A stretch of 64,000 nt of DNA from Pseudomonas coleopterorum (GTDB lineage: Bacteria > Pseudomonadota > Gammaproteobacteria > Pseudomonadales > Pseudomonadaceae), in assembly GCF_900105555.1 (NCBI RefSeq), contig NZ_FNTZ01000001.1:620001-684000 (forward strand). Reading direction: 5' to 3'. How positions within the stretch are numbered: position 1 is the stretch's first letter; each line of letters begins with the position of its first letter. A program made the translations under genes and the position numbers. The notes below the pieces were generated by a model. That model worked only from the letters and a program-made list of their open reading frames with translations, ran no database searches and was not told where the DNA came from. Shown here in pieces: positions 25,679 to 43,019 of the stretch.

Positions 25679-27598
25679 ATGGGCAAGATTATCGGTATCG
25701 ACCTGGGGACCACCAACTCCTGCGTCTCCATTCTGGAAAACGGCAAGGCCAAGGTCATCGAGAACGCCGAAGGCGCTCGCACCACACCTTCGATCATCGC
25801 GTATGCCAACGACGGCGAAATTCTCGTCGGTCAGTCGGCCAAGCGTCAGGCGGTCACCAACCCGCATAACACCCTGTACGCGGTTAAGCGTCTGATCGGT
25901 CGTCGTTTCTCCGAAGACGTCGTACAGAAAGACATTCAGATGGTGCCTTACAAGATTGTCGAAGCCGACAACAAGGACGCCTGGGTTGAAGTCAACGGCA
26001 ACAAAATGGCTCCGCCACAGATCTCGGCTGAAATCTTGAAAAAGATGAAGAAGACTGCCGAAGACTACCTGGGTGAAGCCGTTACCGAAGCGGTCATCAC
26101 CGTACCGGCCTACTTCAACGACAGCCAGCGTCAGGCCACCAAAGACGCCGGTCGTATCGCGGGTCTGGACGTCAAGCGCATCATCAACGAGCCGACTGCC
26201 GCGGCACTGGCATACGGCATGGACAAGGCCAAGGGCGACCACACTGTCATCGTTTATGACCTGGGTGGCGGTACCTTCGACGTGTCCGTGATCGAAATCG
26301 CTGAAGTCGATGGCGAGCACCAGTTCGAAGTGTTGGCCACCAACGGCGACACTTTCCTGGGTGGTGAAGACTTCGACATCCGCTTGATCGACTACCTCGT
26401 CGACGAGTTCAAGAAAGAAAGCGGCATGAACCTCAAGGGTGACCCGCTGGCCATGCAGCGCCTGAAGGAAGCTGCGGAAAAAGCCAAGATCGAACTGTCC
26501 TCGAGCCAGTCGACCGACGTTAACCTGCCGTACATCACTGCAGACGCGACCGGTCCTAAGCACTTGAACGTGAAGATCTCCCGCGCCAAGCTGGAATCGC
26601 TTGTTGAAGACCTGGTTCAACGCACCATCGAGCCTTGCCGCACCGCCATGAAAGACGCCGGTATCGACGTTGGCGCGATCAACGACGTGATCCTGGTCGG
26701 TGGTCAGACCCGTATGCCACTGGTACAGAAGCTGGTGACCGATTTCTTCGGTAAGGAAGCTCGCAAGGACGTCAACCCTGACGAAGCCGTTGCCATGGGT
26801 GCTGCCATCCAGGGCGCCGTACTGGCCGGTGACGTGAAAGACGTGCTGCTGCTCGACGTCAGCCCGCTGACCCTGGGTATCGAAACCATGGGTGGCGTGA
26901 TGACCGCGCTGATCGAGAAGAACACCACGATTCCTACCAAGAAATCGCAGGTATTCTCGACTGCCGACGACAACCAGGGCGCCGTGACCATCCACGTCCT
27001 GCAAGGCGAGCGCAAGCAAGCCGCGCAGAACAAGTCGCTGGGCAAGTTCGACCTGGCCGAGATTCCACCGGCTCCACGTGGCGTACCGCAGATCGAAGTG
27101 ACCTTCGACATCGATGCCAACGGCATCCTGCACGTCGGCGCGAAGGACAAGGCCACCGGCAAGACTCAGTCCATCGTGATCAAGGCCAACTCCGGTCTGT
27201 CCGAAGACGAAATTCAGCAGATGGTTCGTGACGCTGAAGTCAACGCCGAGGAAGACCGCAAGTTCGAAGAGCTGGCTGCTGCTCGCAACCAGGGTGATGC
27301 ACTGGTGCACTCGACTCGCAAGATGGTCGCTGACGCAGGTGACAAGGTCACCGCCGACGAGAAGACTGCCATCGAAGCGGCCGTTGTGGCGCTGGAAACT
27401 GCGGTCAAGGGCGACGACAAGGCAGCGATCGATGCCAAGGTCGAAGAATTGTCCAAGGTCTCCGCTCCAGTGGCACAGAAGATGTACGCCGAACAGGCCG
27501 AGAAGCCTGAAGGCGCCGCTGCTCAGCCAGCGGAAGAAGCCGGCAAGCACGACGACGTCGTCGATGCCGAATTCGAAGAAGTCAAAGACAACAAGTAA
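25679..27598 (+). CDS. dnaK: DnaK, Hsp70 chaperone
   Basis: ATP-dependent chaperone. The 639-residue protein starts [17 protein letters not shown], carries the Hsp70 signatures ([12 protein letters not shown] near 195, [10 protein letters not shown] near 340), a substrate-binding domain and the C-terminal EEVKDNK tail. The ribosome site AGGAGA is 6 bp before the ATG. dnaJ follows 186 bp later; the gap holds a single REP-like hairpin at 27652-27678. Confidence 0.98.
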   Translation: MGKIIGIDLGTTNSCVSILENGKAKVIENAEGARTTPSIIAYANDGEILVGQSAKRQAVTNPHNTLYAVKRLIGRRFSEDVVQKDIQMVPYKIVEADNKDAWVEVNGNKMAPPQISAEILKKMKKTAEDYLGEAVTEAVITVPAYFNDSQRQATKDAGRIAGLDVKRIINEPTAAALAYGMDKAKGDHTVIVYDLGGGTFDVSVIEIAEVDGEHQFEVLATNGDTFLGGEDFDIRLIDYLVDEFKKESGMNLKGDPLAMQRLKEAAEKAKIELSSSQSTDVNLPYITADATGPKHLNVKISRAKLESLVEDLVQRTIEPCRTAMKDAGIDVGAINDVILVGGQTRMPLVQKLVTDFFGKEARKDVNPDEAVAMGAAIQGAVLAGDVKDVLLLDVSPLTLGIETMGGVMTALIEKNTTIPTKKSQVFSTADDNQGAVTIHVLQGERKQAAQNKSLGKFDLAEIPPAPRGVPQIEVTFDIDANGILHVGAKDKATGKTQSIVIKANSGLSEDEIQQMVRDAEVNAEEDRKFEELAAARNQGDALVHSTRKMVADAGDKVTADEKTAIEAAVVALETAVKGDDKAAIDAKVEELSKVSAPVAQKMYAEQAEKPEGAAAQPAEEAGKHDDVVDAEFEEVKDNK

Positions 27599-27784
27599 TT
27601 CTTGTTGGTCGGCCGGTTGACTGTGCTCGCACGGTGACTGGTAGGATGTCGCCGCGCGGGGGCTTGCTCCCGCGTTGGCGTGTCTGGAATACACGAATTT
27701 TAACAACATGCGACAGCGATCGGATGTTGGCGGCGCGGTCAGCGGCGCCCCTGCGTGCTGGCTCCCAAAAGAGTAAAAAGACTT

Positions 27785-29733
<1,949 letters not shown>

Positions 29734-29741
29734 TCCAGCTA

Positions 29742-29819
29742 TCCTTCGCGGGCAAGCCCGCTCCCACAGGATCTTTGATGTGGCGAAGATCCTGTGGGAG
29801 CGGGCTTGCCCGCGAAGGC
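29742..29819. repeat. Near-perfect inverted REP pair after dapB
   Basis: Arms of about 33 nt (CCTTCGCGGGCAAGCCCGCT onward) around a 10-nt centre form one long palindrome. It may stabilise or end the dapB transcript. In the rest of the 305-bp gap before carA I see only the control elements listed separately. Confidence 0.9.
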
Positions 29820-29912
29820 TCACGCCAGCAAATCACCACTGTGCGTCGCATCCTGCCAAGTCTTCACCGCATTCGCGGTAGACCAAAACCCCTCTTTTCT
29901 GTAAGCTACAGC

Positions 29913-29944
29913 TTTAGTGTGTCCACTAAAAGCGCGCAGATAAT
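29913..29944 (+). promoter_or_regulatory. Candidate carA promoter with operator-like palindrome
   Basis: TTTAGTG-tgtc-CACTAAA (29913-29930) is a perfect inverted repeat overlapping where a -35 would lie; GATAAT (29939-29944) is a good -10. The regulator is not identifiable from the sequence; ArgR control of carA is known in P. aeruginosa. Confidence 0.5.
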
Positions 29945-29947
29945 TCG

Positions 29948-30046
29948 ATGAAAAGAAGCGGGGTGACGTATCCATACGGCATTCCGCTTTTTTACAACCT
30001 GCGATCGCCCTTTCAGGCTTTATTTACGGGAGGTCTTCTTGACTAA
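29948..30046 (+). CDS. Possible carA leader peptide
   Basis: A 32-codon ORF from ATG 29948 to TAA 30044-30046, running through the terminator-like hairpin and overlapping the carA start codon by 8 bp. It has no clear ribosome site and its ATG lies near the expected transcription start. The arrangement resembles translation-coupled attenuation, but the ORF may be chance. Confidence 0.3.
   Translation: MKRSGVTYPYGIPLFYNLRSPFQALFTGGLLD
29956..29993 (+). terminator. Attenuator-like hairpin in the carA leader
   Basis: AAGCGGGGTG pairs with CATTCCGCTT (10 bp, two G-U), with a small inner GTAT/ATAC stem, and six T follow (29988-29993). It lies after the best -10 and only 46 bp before carA, so it looks like an attenuator rather than the dapB terminator. 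Confidence 0.55.
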
Positions 30047-31175
30047 GCCAGCCATACTCGCCCTTGCCGATGGCAGCATCTTTCGCGGCGAAGCCATTGG
30101 AGCCGACGGGCAAACCGTTGGTGAGGTGGTGTTCAACACCGCCATGACCGGCTATCAGGAAATCCTTACCGATCCTTCCTATGCCCAGCAAATCGTTACC
30201 CTGACCTACCCCCACATCGGCAACACCGGTACCACGCCCGAAGACGCCGAGTCCGATCGCGTCTGGTCCGCAGGCCTGGTGATCCGCGACCTGCCACTGG
30301 TTGCCAGCAACTGGCGCAACACGCTGTCCCTGGACGAATACCTGAAAGCCAACAACGTCGTCGCCATCGCCGGCATCGATACTCGCCGCCTGACCCGCAT
30401 CCTGCGTGAGAAGGGCGCGCAGAACGGCTGCATCATGGCCGGTGACGACATCAGCGAAGAGGCCGCCATCGCCGCCGCTCGCGCCTTCCCTGGCCTCAAG
30501 GGCATGGACCTGGCCAAGGAAGTCAGCACCAAGGACACCTACCAGTGGCGCTCCAGTGTCTGGGACCTCAAGTCCGACAGCCACCCCGACGTGCCCAACA
30601 GTGAATTGCCGTACCACGTGGTCGCCTACGACTACGGCGTCAAGGTCAACATCCTGCGCATGCTCGTCGAACGCGGCTGCCACCTGACCGTGGTGCCGGC
30701 GCAAACCCCGGCCGCCGACGTGCTCGCCCTCAACCCCGATGGCGTGTTCCTGTCCAACGGCCCTGGCGATCCGGAGCCCTGCGACTACGCTATCCAGGCG
30801 ATCAAGGAAGTGCTGCAGACCGAGATTCCCGTCTTCGGCATCTGCCTGGGTCACCAGCTGCTGGCCCTGGCCGCCGGCGCCAAGACCGTCAAGATGGGTC
30901 ACGGCCACCACGGCGCCAACCACCCGGTGCAGGACGTCGACAGCGGCGTGGTGATGATCACCAGTCAGAACCATGGTTTCGCGGTAGACGAAGCGACGCT
31001 GCCGGGCAATGTGCGTGCGATCCACAAATCGCTGTTCGATGGCACCCTGCAGGGCATCGAGCTGACCGCCAAGGCCGCCTTCAGCTTCCAGGGTCACCCT
31101 GAAGCCAGCCCTGGCCCCAATGACGTCTCGCCACTGTTCGACCGCTTCATCGAATCGATGGCCAAACGCCGCTGA
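30039..31175 (+). CDS. carA: CarA, carbamoyl-phosphate synthase small subunit
   Basis: Glutamine amidotransferase subunit that feeds ammonia to CarB for pyrimidine and arginine synthesis. The 378-residue protein has the class I GATase triad region ([13 protein letters not shown] with the nucleophile Cys; GHPEASPGP). It starts with TTG at 30039 after a GGGAGG site; TTG is also the reported carA start in other Pseudomonas. Upstream lie a hairpin with a T-run and a small overlapping ORF, suggesting attenuation. carB follows after 125 bp. Confidence 0.97.
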   Translation: MTKPAILALADGSIFRGEAIGADGQTVGEVVFNTAMTGYQEILTDPSYAQQIVTLTYPHIGNTGTTPEDAESDRVWSAGLVIRDLPLVASNWRNTLSLDEYLKANNVVAIAGIDTRRLTRILREKGAQNGCIMAGDDISEEAAIAAARAFPGLKGMDLAKEVSTKDTYQWRSSVWDLKSDSHPDVPNSELPYHVVAYDYGVKVNILRMLVERGCHLTVVPAQTPAADVLALNPDGVFLSNGPGDPEPCDYAIQAIKEVLQTEIPVFGICLGHQLLALAAGAKTVKMGHGHHGANHPVQDVDSGVVMITSQNHGFAVDEATLPGNVRAIHKSLFDGTLQGIELTAKAAFSFQGHPEASPGPNDVSPLFDRFIESMAKRR

Positions 31176-31300
31176 TTCCTGTCGGACCCGTGTGTAACGC
31201 GCGCCCCGGCTGGCCCCGTCGAAGACGGACAGGCCGCCAGGGCGCCGCCCAATAAAGTCCAGGCGGGCAGCCGGCTGAACTGCGCAATTGAGTGAGAACC

Positions 31301-34518
<3,218 letters not shown>

Positions 34519-34522
<4 letters not shown>

Positions 34523-34995
34523 TCAAATATCCAATGACTGTCCAGGGCCATCGCGCCCTGGAGGTAGAACACGAGTTTCTAAGCAAGACCGAGCGTCCGC
34601 GCTTGAGTCAGGCCATCGGTGAGGCGCGCGAATTGGGCGACCTCAAGGAAAACGCCGAATACCATGCCGCCCGCGAGGAGCAGGGCATGGTCGAGGCACG
34701 TATCCGCGACATCGAAGGCCGTTTGCAGAATGCTGTGGTGATCGACGTCACCACGATTCCGAAAACCGGCAAGGTGATCTTCGGCACGACCGTGGAAATC
34801 GCCAATGTCGATACCGACGAGCGCGTGAAGTACAAGATCGTGGGAGAGGACGAGGCCGACATCAAGGGCGGCAAGCTATCCCATGGCTCGCCCATCGCAC
34901 GTGCCCTGATCGCCAAGGAAGAGGGCGATGTGGTCACCGTGAAGACGCCCGGTGGCGTGATCGAGTACGAGATTGTCGAAGTCGCCCACATTTGA
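34519..34995 (+). CDS. greA: GreA, transcript cleavage factor
   Basis: Rescues backtracked RNA polymerase. The 158-residue protein has an N-terminal coiled coil with the acidic tip ([18 protein letters not shown]) and the C-terminal FKBP-like domain ([17 protein letters not shown]). It is translationally coupled to carB (ATGA), the common carAB-greA order of pseudomonads. Confidence 0.97.
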
Positions 34996-35014
34996 TCGGC
35001 CGCAGTCCCGGCAG

Positions 35015-35419
35015 GTGAGCGCCGTCATCTGGCAACTGACCCAGACGCTTTGGGTCGGTGGCCTGTGGATGCTGCATTTCGGTGTGCTGCCAGCGCTGGT
35101 CAAGGTAGGCCTCGCGCCACTGCTGGTGGAAGATATCGGCAGCCAGACAGGCTCCATGCTGATGGGGTTCGCCGGTTTCTGCGCGGTGCTGCAACTGCTG
35201 TTGCTGGCACGACTGCAGGGTGCGGCGTGCCTTGTGCGCGACGCGCGCGGGCAGCTGTTGTGGGCGGTATTGGTGGCGTGCGCGGCGTATTTCGCCGTGG
35301 CCTGGATGCTGGCCGATGCAGTGCGCTGGCAGTTGTTGTGCTATCTGGTGGCGGGCGTTACCGGCTTGGTGCTCGTGGTGCAGCCGGTGCCCTCGAGGGC
35401 GCGCAGGGCGCGACCTTGA
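35015..35419 (+). CDS. DUF4149-type inner-membrane protein
   Basis: A 134-residue protein with four hydrophobic segments (from about residues 8, 45, 72 and 98) and a basic C-terminus. It resembles the DUF4149 family usually found behind greA in Pseudomonas. GTG 35015 was chosen since earlier in-frame codons lie inside greA; the ribosome site is weak. Function unknown. It converges on yhbY. Confidence 0.75.
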   Translation: MSAVIWQLTQTLWVGGLWMLHFGVLPALVKVGLAPLLVEDIGSQTGSMLMGFAGFCAVLQLLLLARLQGAACLVRDARGQLLWAVLVACAAYFAVAWMLADAVRWQLLCYLVAGVTGLVLVVQPVPSRARRARP

Positions 35420-35434
35420 GGATCGGCATGAGCA

Positions 35435-35743
35435 TCAGCGGAATCGATGCACGTTCGACAGCTGCTTGTTCACTTGCGGGTTCTTGCGGTAAACCAGTGC
35501 CATCTTGCCGATGACCTGGACCAGATCGGCACGGCCGACCTTGCACAGTTCGGCAACGGCTTGCAGGCGTTGTTCGCGGTCGAGGATGTTGAGTTTGATC
35601 TTGATCAGCTCGTGATCGCTCAAGGCGCGTTCGAATTCTGCTAAAACACCTTCAGTCAAACCGTTGTCGGCAACCATCAAAACCGGCTTGAGATGGTGAC
35701 CAATCGATTTGTACTGTTTCTTCTGCTCCTGAGTGAGCGGCAT
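35435..35743 (-). CDS. yhbY: YhbY, CRS1/YhbY-domain RNA-binding protein
   Basis: A 102-residue KH-like RNA-binding protein associated with 50S ribosome assembly. The motif GHHLKPVLMVADNGLTEGV and the helix ALSDHELIKIKL are typical. ATG 35743 with AAGGG 8 bp upstream is preferred over the in-frame ATG 15 bp earlier. It is divergent from rlmE, which acts on 23S rRNA, a conserved pairing. Confidence 0.92.
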   Translation of the reverse strand: MPLTQEQKKQYKSIGHHLKPVLMVADNGLTEGVLAEFERALSDHELIKIKLNILDREQRLQAVAELCKVGRADLVQVIGKMALVYRKNPQVNKQLSNVHRFR

Positions 35744-35843
35744 AATCTGACCCTTCATCTGATCTTGTAAAAAGCGGCGGCCAGTTTACCCGAGCGCCCT
35801 CGGCTCCGCCCAGTTAATCACGACCCGTTATTCGAGGTGCCCC

Positions 35844-36488
35844 GTGGCCCGTTCCAAGACAAGCCTCAATTGGCTGAAAGAACACTTCAACGATCCCTAC
35901 GTCAAAATGGCGCAGAAAGACGGGTATCGTTCGCGTGCAAGCTACAAGTTGCTGGAAATACAGGAACGCGACCGCCTGATCCGTCCCGGCATGAGCGTCA
36001 TCGACCTGGGCGCAGCGCCCGGAGGCTGGTCCCAGGTGACCAGTCGTCTGATTGGTGGCCAGGGTCGCCTTATTGCGTCCGACATCCTGGAAATGGACAG
36101 CATCGCCGATGTCACCTTCATTCAGGGCGATTTCACCGAAGACGCGGTGTTGGCGCAGATCCTGGCAGCCGTCGGCAATTCGGAAGTCGACCTTGTGATT
36201 TCCGATATGGCCCCCAATATGAGTGGACTGGCCGCAGTCGACATGCCTCGTGCGATGTTTCTCTGCGAGCTGGCGCTCGACCTGGCCAGCCGGGTCCTGC
36301 GTCCGGGCGGTGATTTCCTGATCAAGGTCTTCCAGGGTGAAGGCTTCGACGTGTATCACAAGACCGTTCGGCACATGTTCGAGAAGGTACAGATGCGCAA
36401 GCCTTCCTCGTCCCGTGACCGCTCCCGCGAGCAGTACCTGCTGGCCCGCGGTTTCAAGGGTGTGGAAAAGCCGGACCAAGAGGTCTGA
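35844..36488 (+). CDS. rlmE: RlmE (FtsJ/RrmJ), 23S rRNA 2'-O-methyltransferase
   Basis: Methylates the 2'-O of a uridine in the 23S A-loop. The 214-residue protein has the SAM motif [11 protein letters not shown], the SDMAPNMSG motif IV and LIKVFQG motif VI, so the K-D-K-E tetrad appears intact. GTG 35844 is the start after GAGGTGCCC. It is followed by a 188-bp gap with a GCCTGCGG/CCGCAGGC hairpin (36572-36592), then ftsH. Confidence 0.96.
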   Translation: MARSKTSLNWLKEHFNDPYVKMAQKDGYRSRASYKLLEIQERDRLIRPGMSVIDLGAAPGGWSQVTSRLIGGQGRLIASDILEMDSIADVTFIQGDFTEDAVLAQILAAVGNSEVDLVISDMAPNMSGLAAVDMPRAMFLCELALDLASRVLRPGGDFLIKVFQGEGFDVYHKTVRHMFEKVQMRKPSSSRDRSREQYLLARGFKGVEKPDQEV

Positions 36489-36676
36489 GGCTGTCGATAG
36501 CTTTTATTAAATGGCGCGGCATGCTGAGCATAAACGAAGATTACGCAGTCAAAGTTTCACAAAAGGTTACAGACGCCGCCTGCGGAGCCGCAGGCAATGT
36601 AGTAAGTTTGGCCGGTGAACATCATGCGAAGCACGCCTGCGCGGGTTGCGGGTAGCAGGCTTCAGAGGGTAGCGAA

Positions 36677-38596
<1,920 letters not shown>

Positions 38597-38631
38597 AACA
38601 GACGTCTCGCGCTTGATACCTAAGGTTTGAC

Positions 38632-39483
38632 ATGACCCCTTCGCAATACCCCACTCGGTTGCCTTGCGGCAACCGAGTTCTCGATCTGACTCAGACGCAC
38701 GTCATGGGTATCCTCAATATCACTCCCGACTCTTTCTCCGATGGCGGCCGGTTCAACCAGCGCGATCTTGCCCTGCGTCATGCGCAGGCAATGGTCGAGG
38801 CGGGTGCGACCCTCATCGACATCGGTGGCGAGTCGACACGTCCGGGTGCTCGCCCGGTCTCCGTGGTCGAAGAGCTGGAGCGTGTCGCGCCATTGGTCGA
38901 AGCGATCAGCCGCGAACTCGATGTGATCATTTCGGTGGACACGTCCACTCCGGCCGTCATGCGCGAAAGTGCACGGCTTGGCGCTGGCCTGATCAACGAT
39001 GTGCGTGCGCTACGCCGTGACGGCGCGCTGGACGCTGCGGCGGCCACCGGCCTGCCGGTTTGCCTGATGCACATGCAGGGCGAGCCTGGCACCATGCAGG
39101 ATCATCCCCATTACGACGACCTGTTGGGCGAGGTGTCGAGCTTTTTGCTCGAACGAATGCAAGCCTGCGCTTCGGCAGGCATCCCGGCTGAGCGTATACT
39201 CCTCGACCCAGGCTTCGGCTTCGCCAAATCGCATGCGCACAACCTGAGCCTGTTCAAGCATATGCAGGCACTGCATGCGCTCGGGCGGCCCTTGCTGGTG
39301 GGCGTTTCGCGCAAGAGCATGGTTGGCCTGGCCCTGAACAAGCCCGTGACCGAGCGCCTCAACGGCAGCTTGGCCCTGGCTGCCCTGGCGATGACCAAGG
39401 GGGCAAAGATCCTGCGCGTCCACGATGTGGCCGAAACGATCGATGTCGTTCGGATGATCGCCGCCGTTGAAGCGGCCGAATAA
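38632..39483 (+). CDS. folP: FolP, dihydropteroate synthase
   Basis: Joins p-aminobenzoate to the pterin in folate synthesis; the sulfonamide target. The 283-residue protein has [17 protein letters not shown], the [11 protein letters not shown] loop, and the substrate residues in DPGFGFAKS and GVSRKS. glmM begins 16 bp after its stop. The upstream pterin enzyme FolK is encoded further right in the same window. Confidence 0.97.
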   Translation: MTPSQYPTRLPCGNRVLDLTQTHVMGILNITPDSFSDGGRFNQRDLALRHAQAMVEAGATLIDIGGESTRPGARPVSVVEELERVAPLVEAISRELDVIISVDTSTPAVMRESARLGAGLINDVRALRRDGALDAAAATGLPVCLMHMQGEPGTMQDHPHYDDLLGEVSSFLLERMQACASAGIPAERILLDPGFGFAKSHAHNLSLFKHMQALHALGRPLLVGVSRKSMVGLALNKPVTERLNGSLALAALAMTKGAKILRVHDVAETIDVVRMIAAVEAAE

Positions 39484-39499
39484 GAATTACGGAGTACTT

Positions 39500-40840
39500 A
39501 TGAGCAGGAAATATTTTGGCACCGACGGCATTCGTGGCCGTGTCGGCGAGTACCCGATCACCCCTGACTTCATGCTCAAGCTGGGCTGGGCGGCGGGCAT
39601 GGCTTTCCGCAAGATGGGCGCCTGCCGCGTACTGGTCGGCAAGGACACGCGCATCTCCGGCTACATGTTCGAGTCCGCGCTGGAGGCCGGCTTGTCAGCG
39701 GCTGGCGCCGACGTGCTGCTGCTTGGCCCGATGCCAACGCCTGCCATTGCCTACCTGACGCGCACGTTCCACGCCGAGGCCGGTATCGTCATCAGCGCCT
39801 CGCACAATCCGCACGATGATAACGGCATCAAGTTCTTCTCCGGTCAGGGCACCAAACTGCCTGACGAAGTCGAATCGATGATCGAAGAGCTCATGGATGC
39901 ACCCATGACCGTGGCCGAGTCCAGCAAGCTGGGCAAGGTTTCACGCATCAACGATGCCGCTGGCCGCTACATCGAATTCTGCAAGAGCAGTGTGCCTACC
40001 ACCACCGATTTCGCCGGTCTCAAACTGGTGATCGATTGTGCGCATGGCGCCACTTACAAAGTTGCCCCCAACGTCTTTCGCGAGCTGGGTGCACAGGTCA
40101 CGGTGCTGTCCGCAGCGCCCGACGGCCTGAACATCAACGACAACTGTGGCTCCACTCACATGGAAGCGCTGCAGGCTGCCGTGCTGATCGGGCACGCGGA
40201 CCTGGGCATCGCGTTCGACGGTGACGGCGACCGCGTCCTGATGGTCGACCATACCGGCGCCATCGTCGATGGCGACGACCTGCTGTTCATCATCGCCCGC
40301 GACCTTCAGGAGCGCGGCAAGCTGCATGGCGGCGTTGTGGGGACGCTGATGAGCAACCTGGGGCTGGAGTTGGCCTTCAAGGATCTCTCCATCCCTTTCG
40401 TACGCGCCAGCGTCGGTGACCGCTACGTCATGGCCGAGCTCAAGGAGCGTGATTGGCAGCTGGGCGGCGAGAATTCCGGGCACATCGTGTGCTGCCATCA
40501 CACCACCACGGGTGACGCGATCATTGCTGCGTTGCAGGTGCTGCTGGCCCTCAAGCGTCGTGATGAAACCCTTGCCCATGCCCGCCAAGGGCTGCGCAAG
40601 TGCCCTCAGGTATTGGTCAACGTGCGCTTCGCCGGTGGCGACGTCAATCCGGTCGAGCATCCGTCGGTCAAGGAGGCGTGCGAGCGCGTCACCCAGGCCA
40701 TGGGTGGCCGTGGGCGGGTGCTGTTGCGCAAGTCCGGTACCGAGCCGTTGGTGCGGGTAATGGTCGAAGGCGACGACGAAAAGGTCGTGCGTGGCTATGC
40801 CGATGAGCTTGCCAGACTGGTGAGTGAAGTTTGCGCCTGA
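39500..40840 (+). CDS. glmM: GlmM, phosphoglucosamine mutase
   Basis: Converts glucosamine-6-P to glucosamine-1-P for UDP-GlcNAc. The 446-residue protein has the phosphoserine loop [12 protein letters not shown] with S101, the Mg loop DGDGDR and the sugar loop GGENSGH. ATG 39500 ([13 protein letters not shown]) follows GGAG at 39491. Confidence 0.97.
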   Translation: MSRKYFGTDGIRGRVGEYPITPDFMLKLGWAAGMAFRKMGACRVLVGKDTRISGYMFESALEAGLSAAGADVLLLGPMPTPAIAYLTRTFHAEAGIVISASHNPHDDNGIKFFSGQGTKLPDEVESMIEELMDAPMTVAESSKLGKVSRINDAAGRYIEFCKSSVPTTTDFAGLKLVIDCAHGATYKVAPNVFRELGAQVTVLSAAPDGLNINDNCGSTHMEALQAAVLIGHADLGIAFDGDGDRVLMVDHTGAIVDGDDLLFIIARDLQERGKLHGGVVGTLMSNLGLELAFKDLSIPFVRASVGDRYVMAELKERDWQLGGENSGHIVCCHHTTTGDAIIAALQVLLALKRRDETLAHARQGLRKCPQVLVNVRFAGGDVNPVEHPSVKEACERVTQAMGGRGRVLLRKSGTEPLVRVMVEGDDEKVVRGYADELARLVSEVCA

Positions 40841-40906
40841 ATACGGCTTGCCAGTGAACGTTGCGTTGGGTAACATCTGCGCCCACTTTGATCGACGAGG
40901 TACAGC

Positions 40907-41662
40907 ATGCGTCGCCCCATGGTAGCTGGTAACTGGAAAATGCATGGTACCCGCGCCAGCGTCGCTGAGCTGATCAAGGGTCTGTCTGATCAGTCCTTGC
41001 CCGACTCTGTCGAGGTTGCGGTGTTCCCACCTCTGCTGTTCATCGACCGTGTGGTCGAGGGTCTGCAGGGGAGCAAGATCGCCGTCGGTGCTCAAAACTG
41101 CGCGGTTCAGGCCGGGCAGGGTGCGCTGACCGGTGAAACGGCTTCGAGCCAGTTGGTCGATGCCGGGTGTTCACTGGTACTGATCGGCCATTCCGAGCGT
41201 CGCCAGGTCATCGGCGAAGGTGAACAGCAGCTGATCGAGAAATTCCGCGCCGCGCAAGCGGCCGGCCTGACGCCAGTGCTGTGCATAGGGGAAACCCTGG
41301 AAGAGCGCGAAGCCGGTCAGACATTGGATATTGTAGGTCGTCAGCTGGGCAGTGTGGTTACAGCCCTGGGTATCGAAGCGTTCACCCGTGCAGTGATCGC
41401 CTACGAACCGGTCTGGGCCATTGGCACCGGGCTGACGGCCACGCCGCAACAGGCTCAGGATGTGCACGCTGCCATCCGCGCCCAGTTGACGGCAGAAGAT
41501 GCCAAGGTCGCACAAGCTGTGCGGCTGTTGTACGGCGGTAGCGTCAAAGCGGCCAATGCGGCCGAACTGTTCGGCATGCCGGATATCGATGGGGGCCTGA
41601 TTGGTGGTGCTTCCCTGAATGCAGATGATTTCGGTGCGATCTGTCGCGCCGCGGGAAACTGA
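40907..41662 (+). CDS. tpiA: TpiA, triosephosphate isomerase
   Basis: Interconverts DHAP and glyceraldehyde-3-P. The 251-residue protein has N11/K13 in AGNWKMHG, H in GHSERR, and catalytic E in [13 protein letters not shown], all intact. ATG 40907 after GAGG. secG begins 4 bp after its stop, the conserved glmM-tpiA-secG order. Confidence 0.97.
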   Translation: MRRPMVAGNWKMHGTRASVAELIKGLSDQSLPDSVEVAVFPPLLFIDRVVEGLQGSKIAVGAQNCAVQAGQGALTGETASSQLVDAGCSLVLIGHSERRQVIGEGEQQLIEKFRAAQAAGLTPVLCIGETLEEREAGQTLDIVGRQLGSVVTALGIEAFTRAVIAYEPVWAIGTGLTATPQQAQDVHAAIRAQLTAEDAKVAQAVRLLYGGSVKAANAAELFGMPDIDGGLIGGASLNADDFGAICRAAGN

Positions 41663-41666
41663 GAAA

Positions 41667-42053
41667 ATGCTGGAAACAGTCGTAGTCGTTCTTCATCTGT
41701 TGGGTGCCCTGAGCGTCGTCGCTCTGGTTTTGCTGCAACAGGGTAAAGGTGCGGACGCTGGCGCGTCGTTCGGGGCAGGTGCATCAAATACTGTCTTCGG
41801 AAGCCAAGGTTCCTCTACCTTTCTTAGTAAGTTTACTGCTATACTTGCCGCCTGTTTCTTCATAACCAGCTTGGGGTTAGGTTACTTTGCTAAAGAGAAA
41901 GCTCAACAGCTGACTCAAGTAGGTTTGCCAGATCCAGCGGTTATCGAAGCACCACGGCAGAAGCCGGCTACAGATGATGTTCCGGTGCTTCAAGAGCAAA
42001 AGACCGATGCGGCTCCTGCTGCTGACGTTCCTCAGGCTCAAGAGCAAAAATGA
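41667..42053 (+). CDS. secG: SecG, preprotein translocase subunit
   Basis: Small SecYEG subunit. The 128-residue protein has two membrane helices (about 3-22 and 54-72) linked by the glycine-rich [15 protein letters not shown] loop, and a longer polar C-terminal tail than in E. coli, usual in Pseudomonas. tRNA-Leu follows 54 bp later. Confidence 0.95.
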   Translation: MLETVVVVLHLLGALSVVALVLLQQGKGADAGASFGAGASNTVFGSQGSSTFLSKFTAILAACFFITSLGLGYFAKEKAQQLTQVGLPDPAVIEAPRQKPATDDVPVLQEQKTDAAPAADVPQAQEQK

Positions 42054-42107
42054 TTCTCGAAAGGGCATCAGGGTTACAAAAGCGGTAAGGGTTTCAAACG
42101 TTGTATT

Positions 42108-42193
42108 GCCGAGGTGGTGGAATTGGTAGACACGCAACCTTGAGGTGGTTGTGCCCATAGGGTGTAGGGGTTCGAGTCCCCTTCTCGGTACCA
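42108..42193 (+). tRNA. tRNA-Leu (GAG)
   Basis: 86 nt with encoded CCA. Acceptor stem GCCGAGG/TCTCGGT with G-U ends, anticodon stem CAACC/GGTTG with loop TTGAGGT (anticodon GAG), long variable arm, T arm GGTTCGAGTCC. Confidence 0.95.
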
Positions 42194-42208
42194 ATTAGTA
42201 ATCAGGAG

Positions 42209-42231
42209 AGCCCGCTGTTGCGGGCTTTCTT
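42209..42231 (+). terminator. Intrinsic terminator after tRNA-Leu
   Basis: AGCCCGC-tgtt-GCGGGCT stem followed by a short T-rich tail (TTCTT). Confidence 0.8.
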
Positions 42232-42293
42232 GTCGGTGGAAGCTTGGATTGACCCAAAACGGGTTCGGTCGTATACTTTCGCCCCAGCTTTGT

Positions 42294-42370
<77 letters not shown>

Positions 42371-42378
42371 GTTTTAGC

Positions 42379-42405
42379 AAGGCCCCTTTTCAAAGGGGCT
42401 TTTTG
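42379..42405 (+). terminator. Terminator after tRNA-fMet
   Basis: GCCCCTTT-t-CAAAGGGGC stem followed by five T (TTTTTG). Confidence 0.88.
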
Positions 42406-42449
42406 TTAGCTGGACAGTTCTTAGCGCCGGTATTCAACGGCGTATCCGG

Positions 42450-42473
42450 GATGGGCGCTTCGCCCATTTTTTA
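42450..42473 (+). terminator. Second terminator-like hairpin in the rimP leader
   Basis: ATGGGCG-ctt-CGCCCAT followed by six T, 28 bp before the rimP start. Transcription of rimP-nusA-infB must pass it or start very close, so it is a candidate attenuator. Confidence 0.75.
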
Positions 42474-42501
42474 TTTGCACAGCATGCACGAGGGGGTTCA
42501 G

Positions 42502-42960
42502 GTGTCGAGCAAGCTAGAACAGTTGCAGGCCTTGTTGGCCCCGGTGGTCGTGGCCCTAGGCTATGAATGCTGGGGTATTGAGTTTTCGGCTCAAGGCCGC
42601 CATTCACTTTTGCGTGTCTATATCGATAAAGAGGGCGGCGTGCTGGTGGACGACTGCGCCATCGTCAGCCGCCAGCTCAGTGGTGTGCTGGATGTCGAAG
42701 ATCCCATCACGGTTGAATACACCCTTGAAGTTTCTTCTCCAGGCATGGAACGCCCGCTGTTCACCATCGAACAGTTTGCAGCGTACGCCGGAGCACAAGT
42801 AAAGATAAAGCTGCGCGCGCCTTTCGAAGGACGTCGCAACTTTCAGGGCCTTCTCCACGGTGTGGAGGGCCAGGATGTCGTGATTCGAGTAGACGAACAC
42901 GAATTCCTGCTGCCGATCGATTCGATCGACAAGGCCAATATCATTCCCAGTTTTGACTGA
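42502..42960 (+). CDS. rimP: RimP, 30S ribosome maturation factor
   Basis: Assembly factor for the 30S subunit. The 152-residue protein has the N-terminal alpha/beta domain ([20 protein letters not shown]) and a C-terminal SH3-like domain. GTG 42502 ([16 protein letters not shown]) follows GAGGGGG and matches other Pseudomonas RimP starts; an in-frame start near 42403 would lie in the terminators. First gene of rimP-nusA-infB. Confidence 0.95.
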   Translation: MSSKLEQLQALLAPVVVALGYECWGIEFSAQGRHSLLRVYIDKEGGVLVDDCAIVSRQLSGVLDVEDPITVEYTLEVSSPGMERPLFTIEQFAAYAGAQVKIKLRAPFEGRRNFQGLLHGVEGQDVVIRVDEHEFLLPIDSIDKANIIPSFD

Positions 42961-43019
42961 GACGTGCCAGATACTGCGGGTCCCGCGGATCCAATGGCTT
43001 GCGAAAGGCGAGGCGTACG

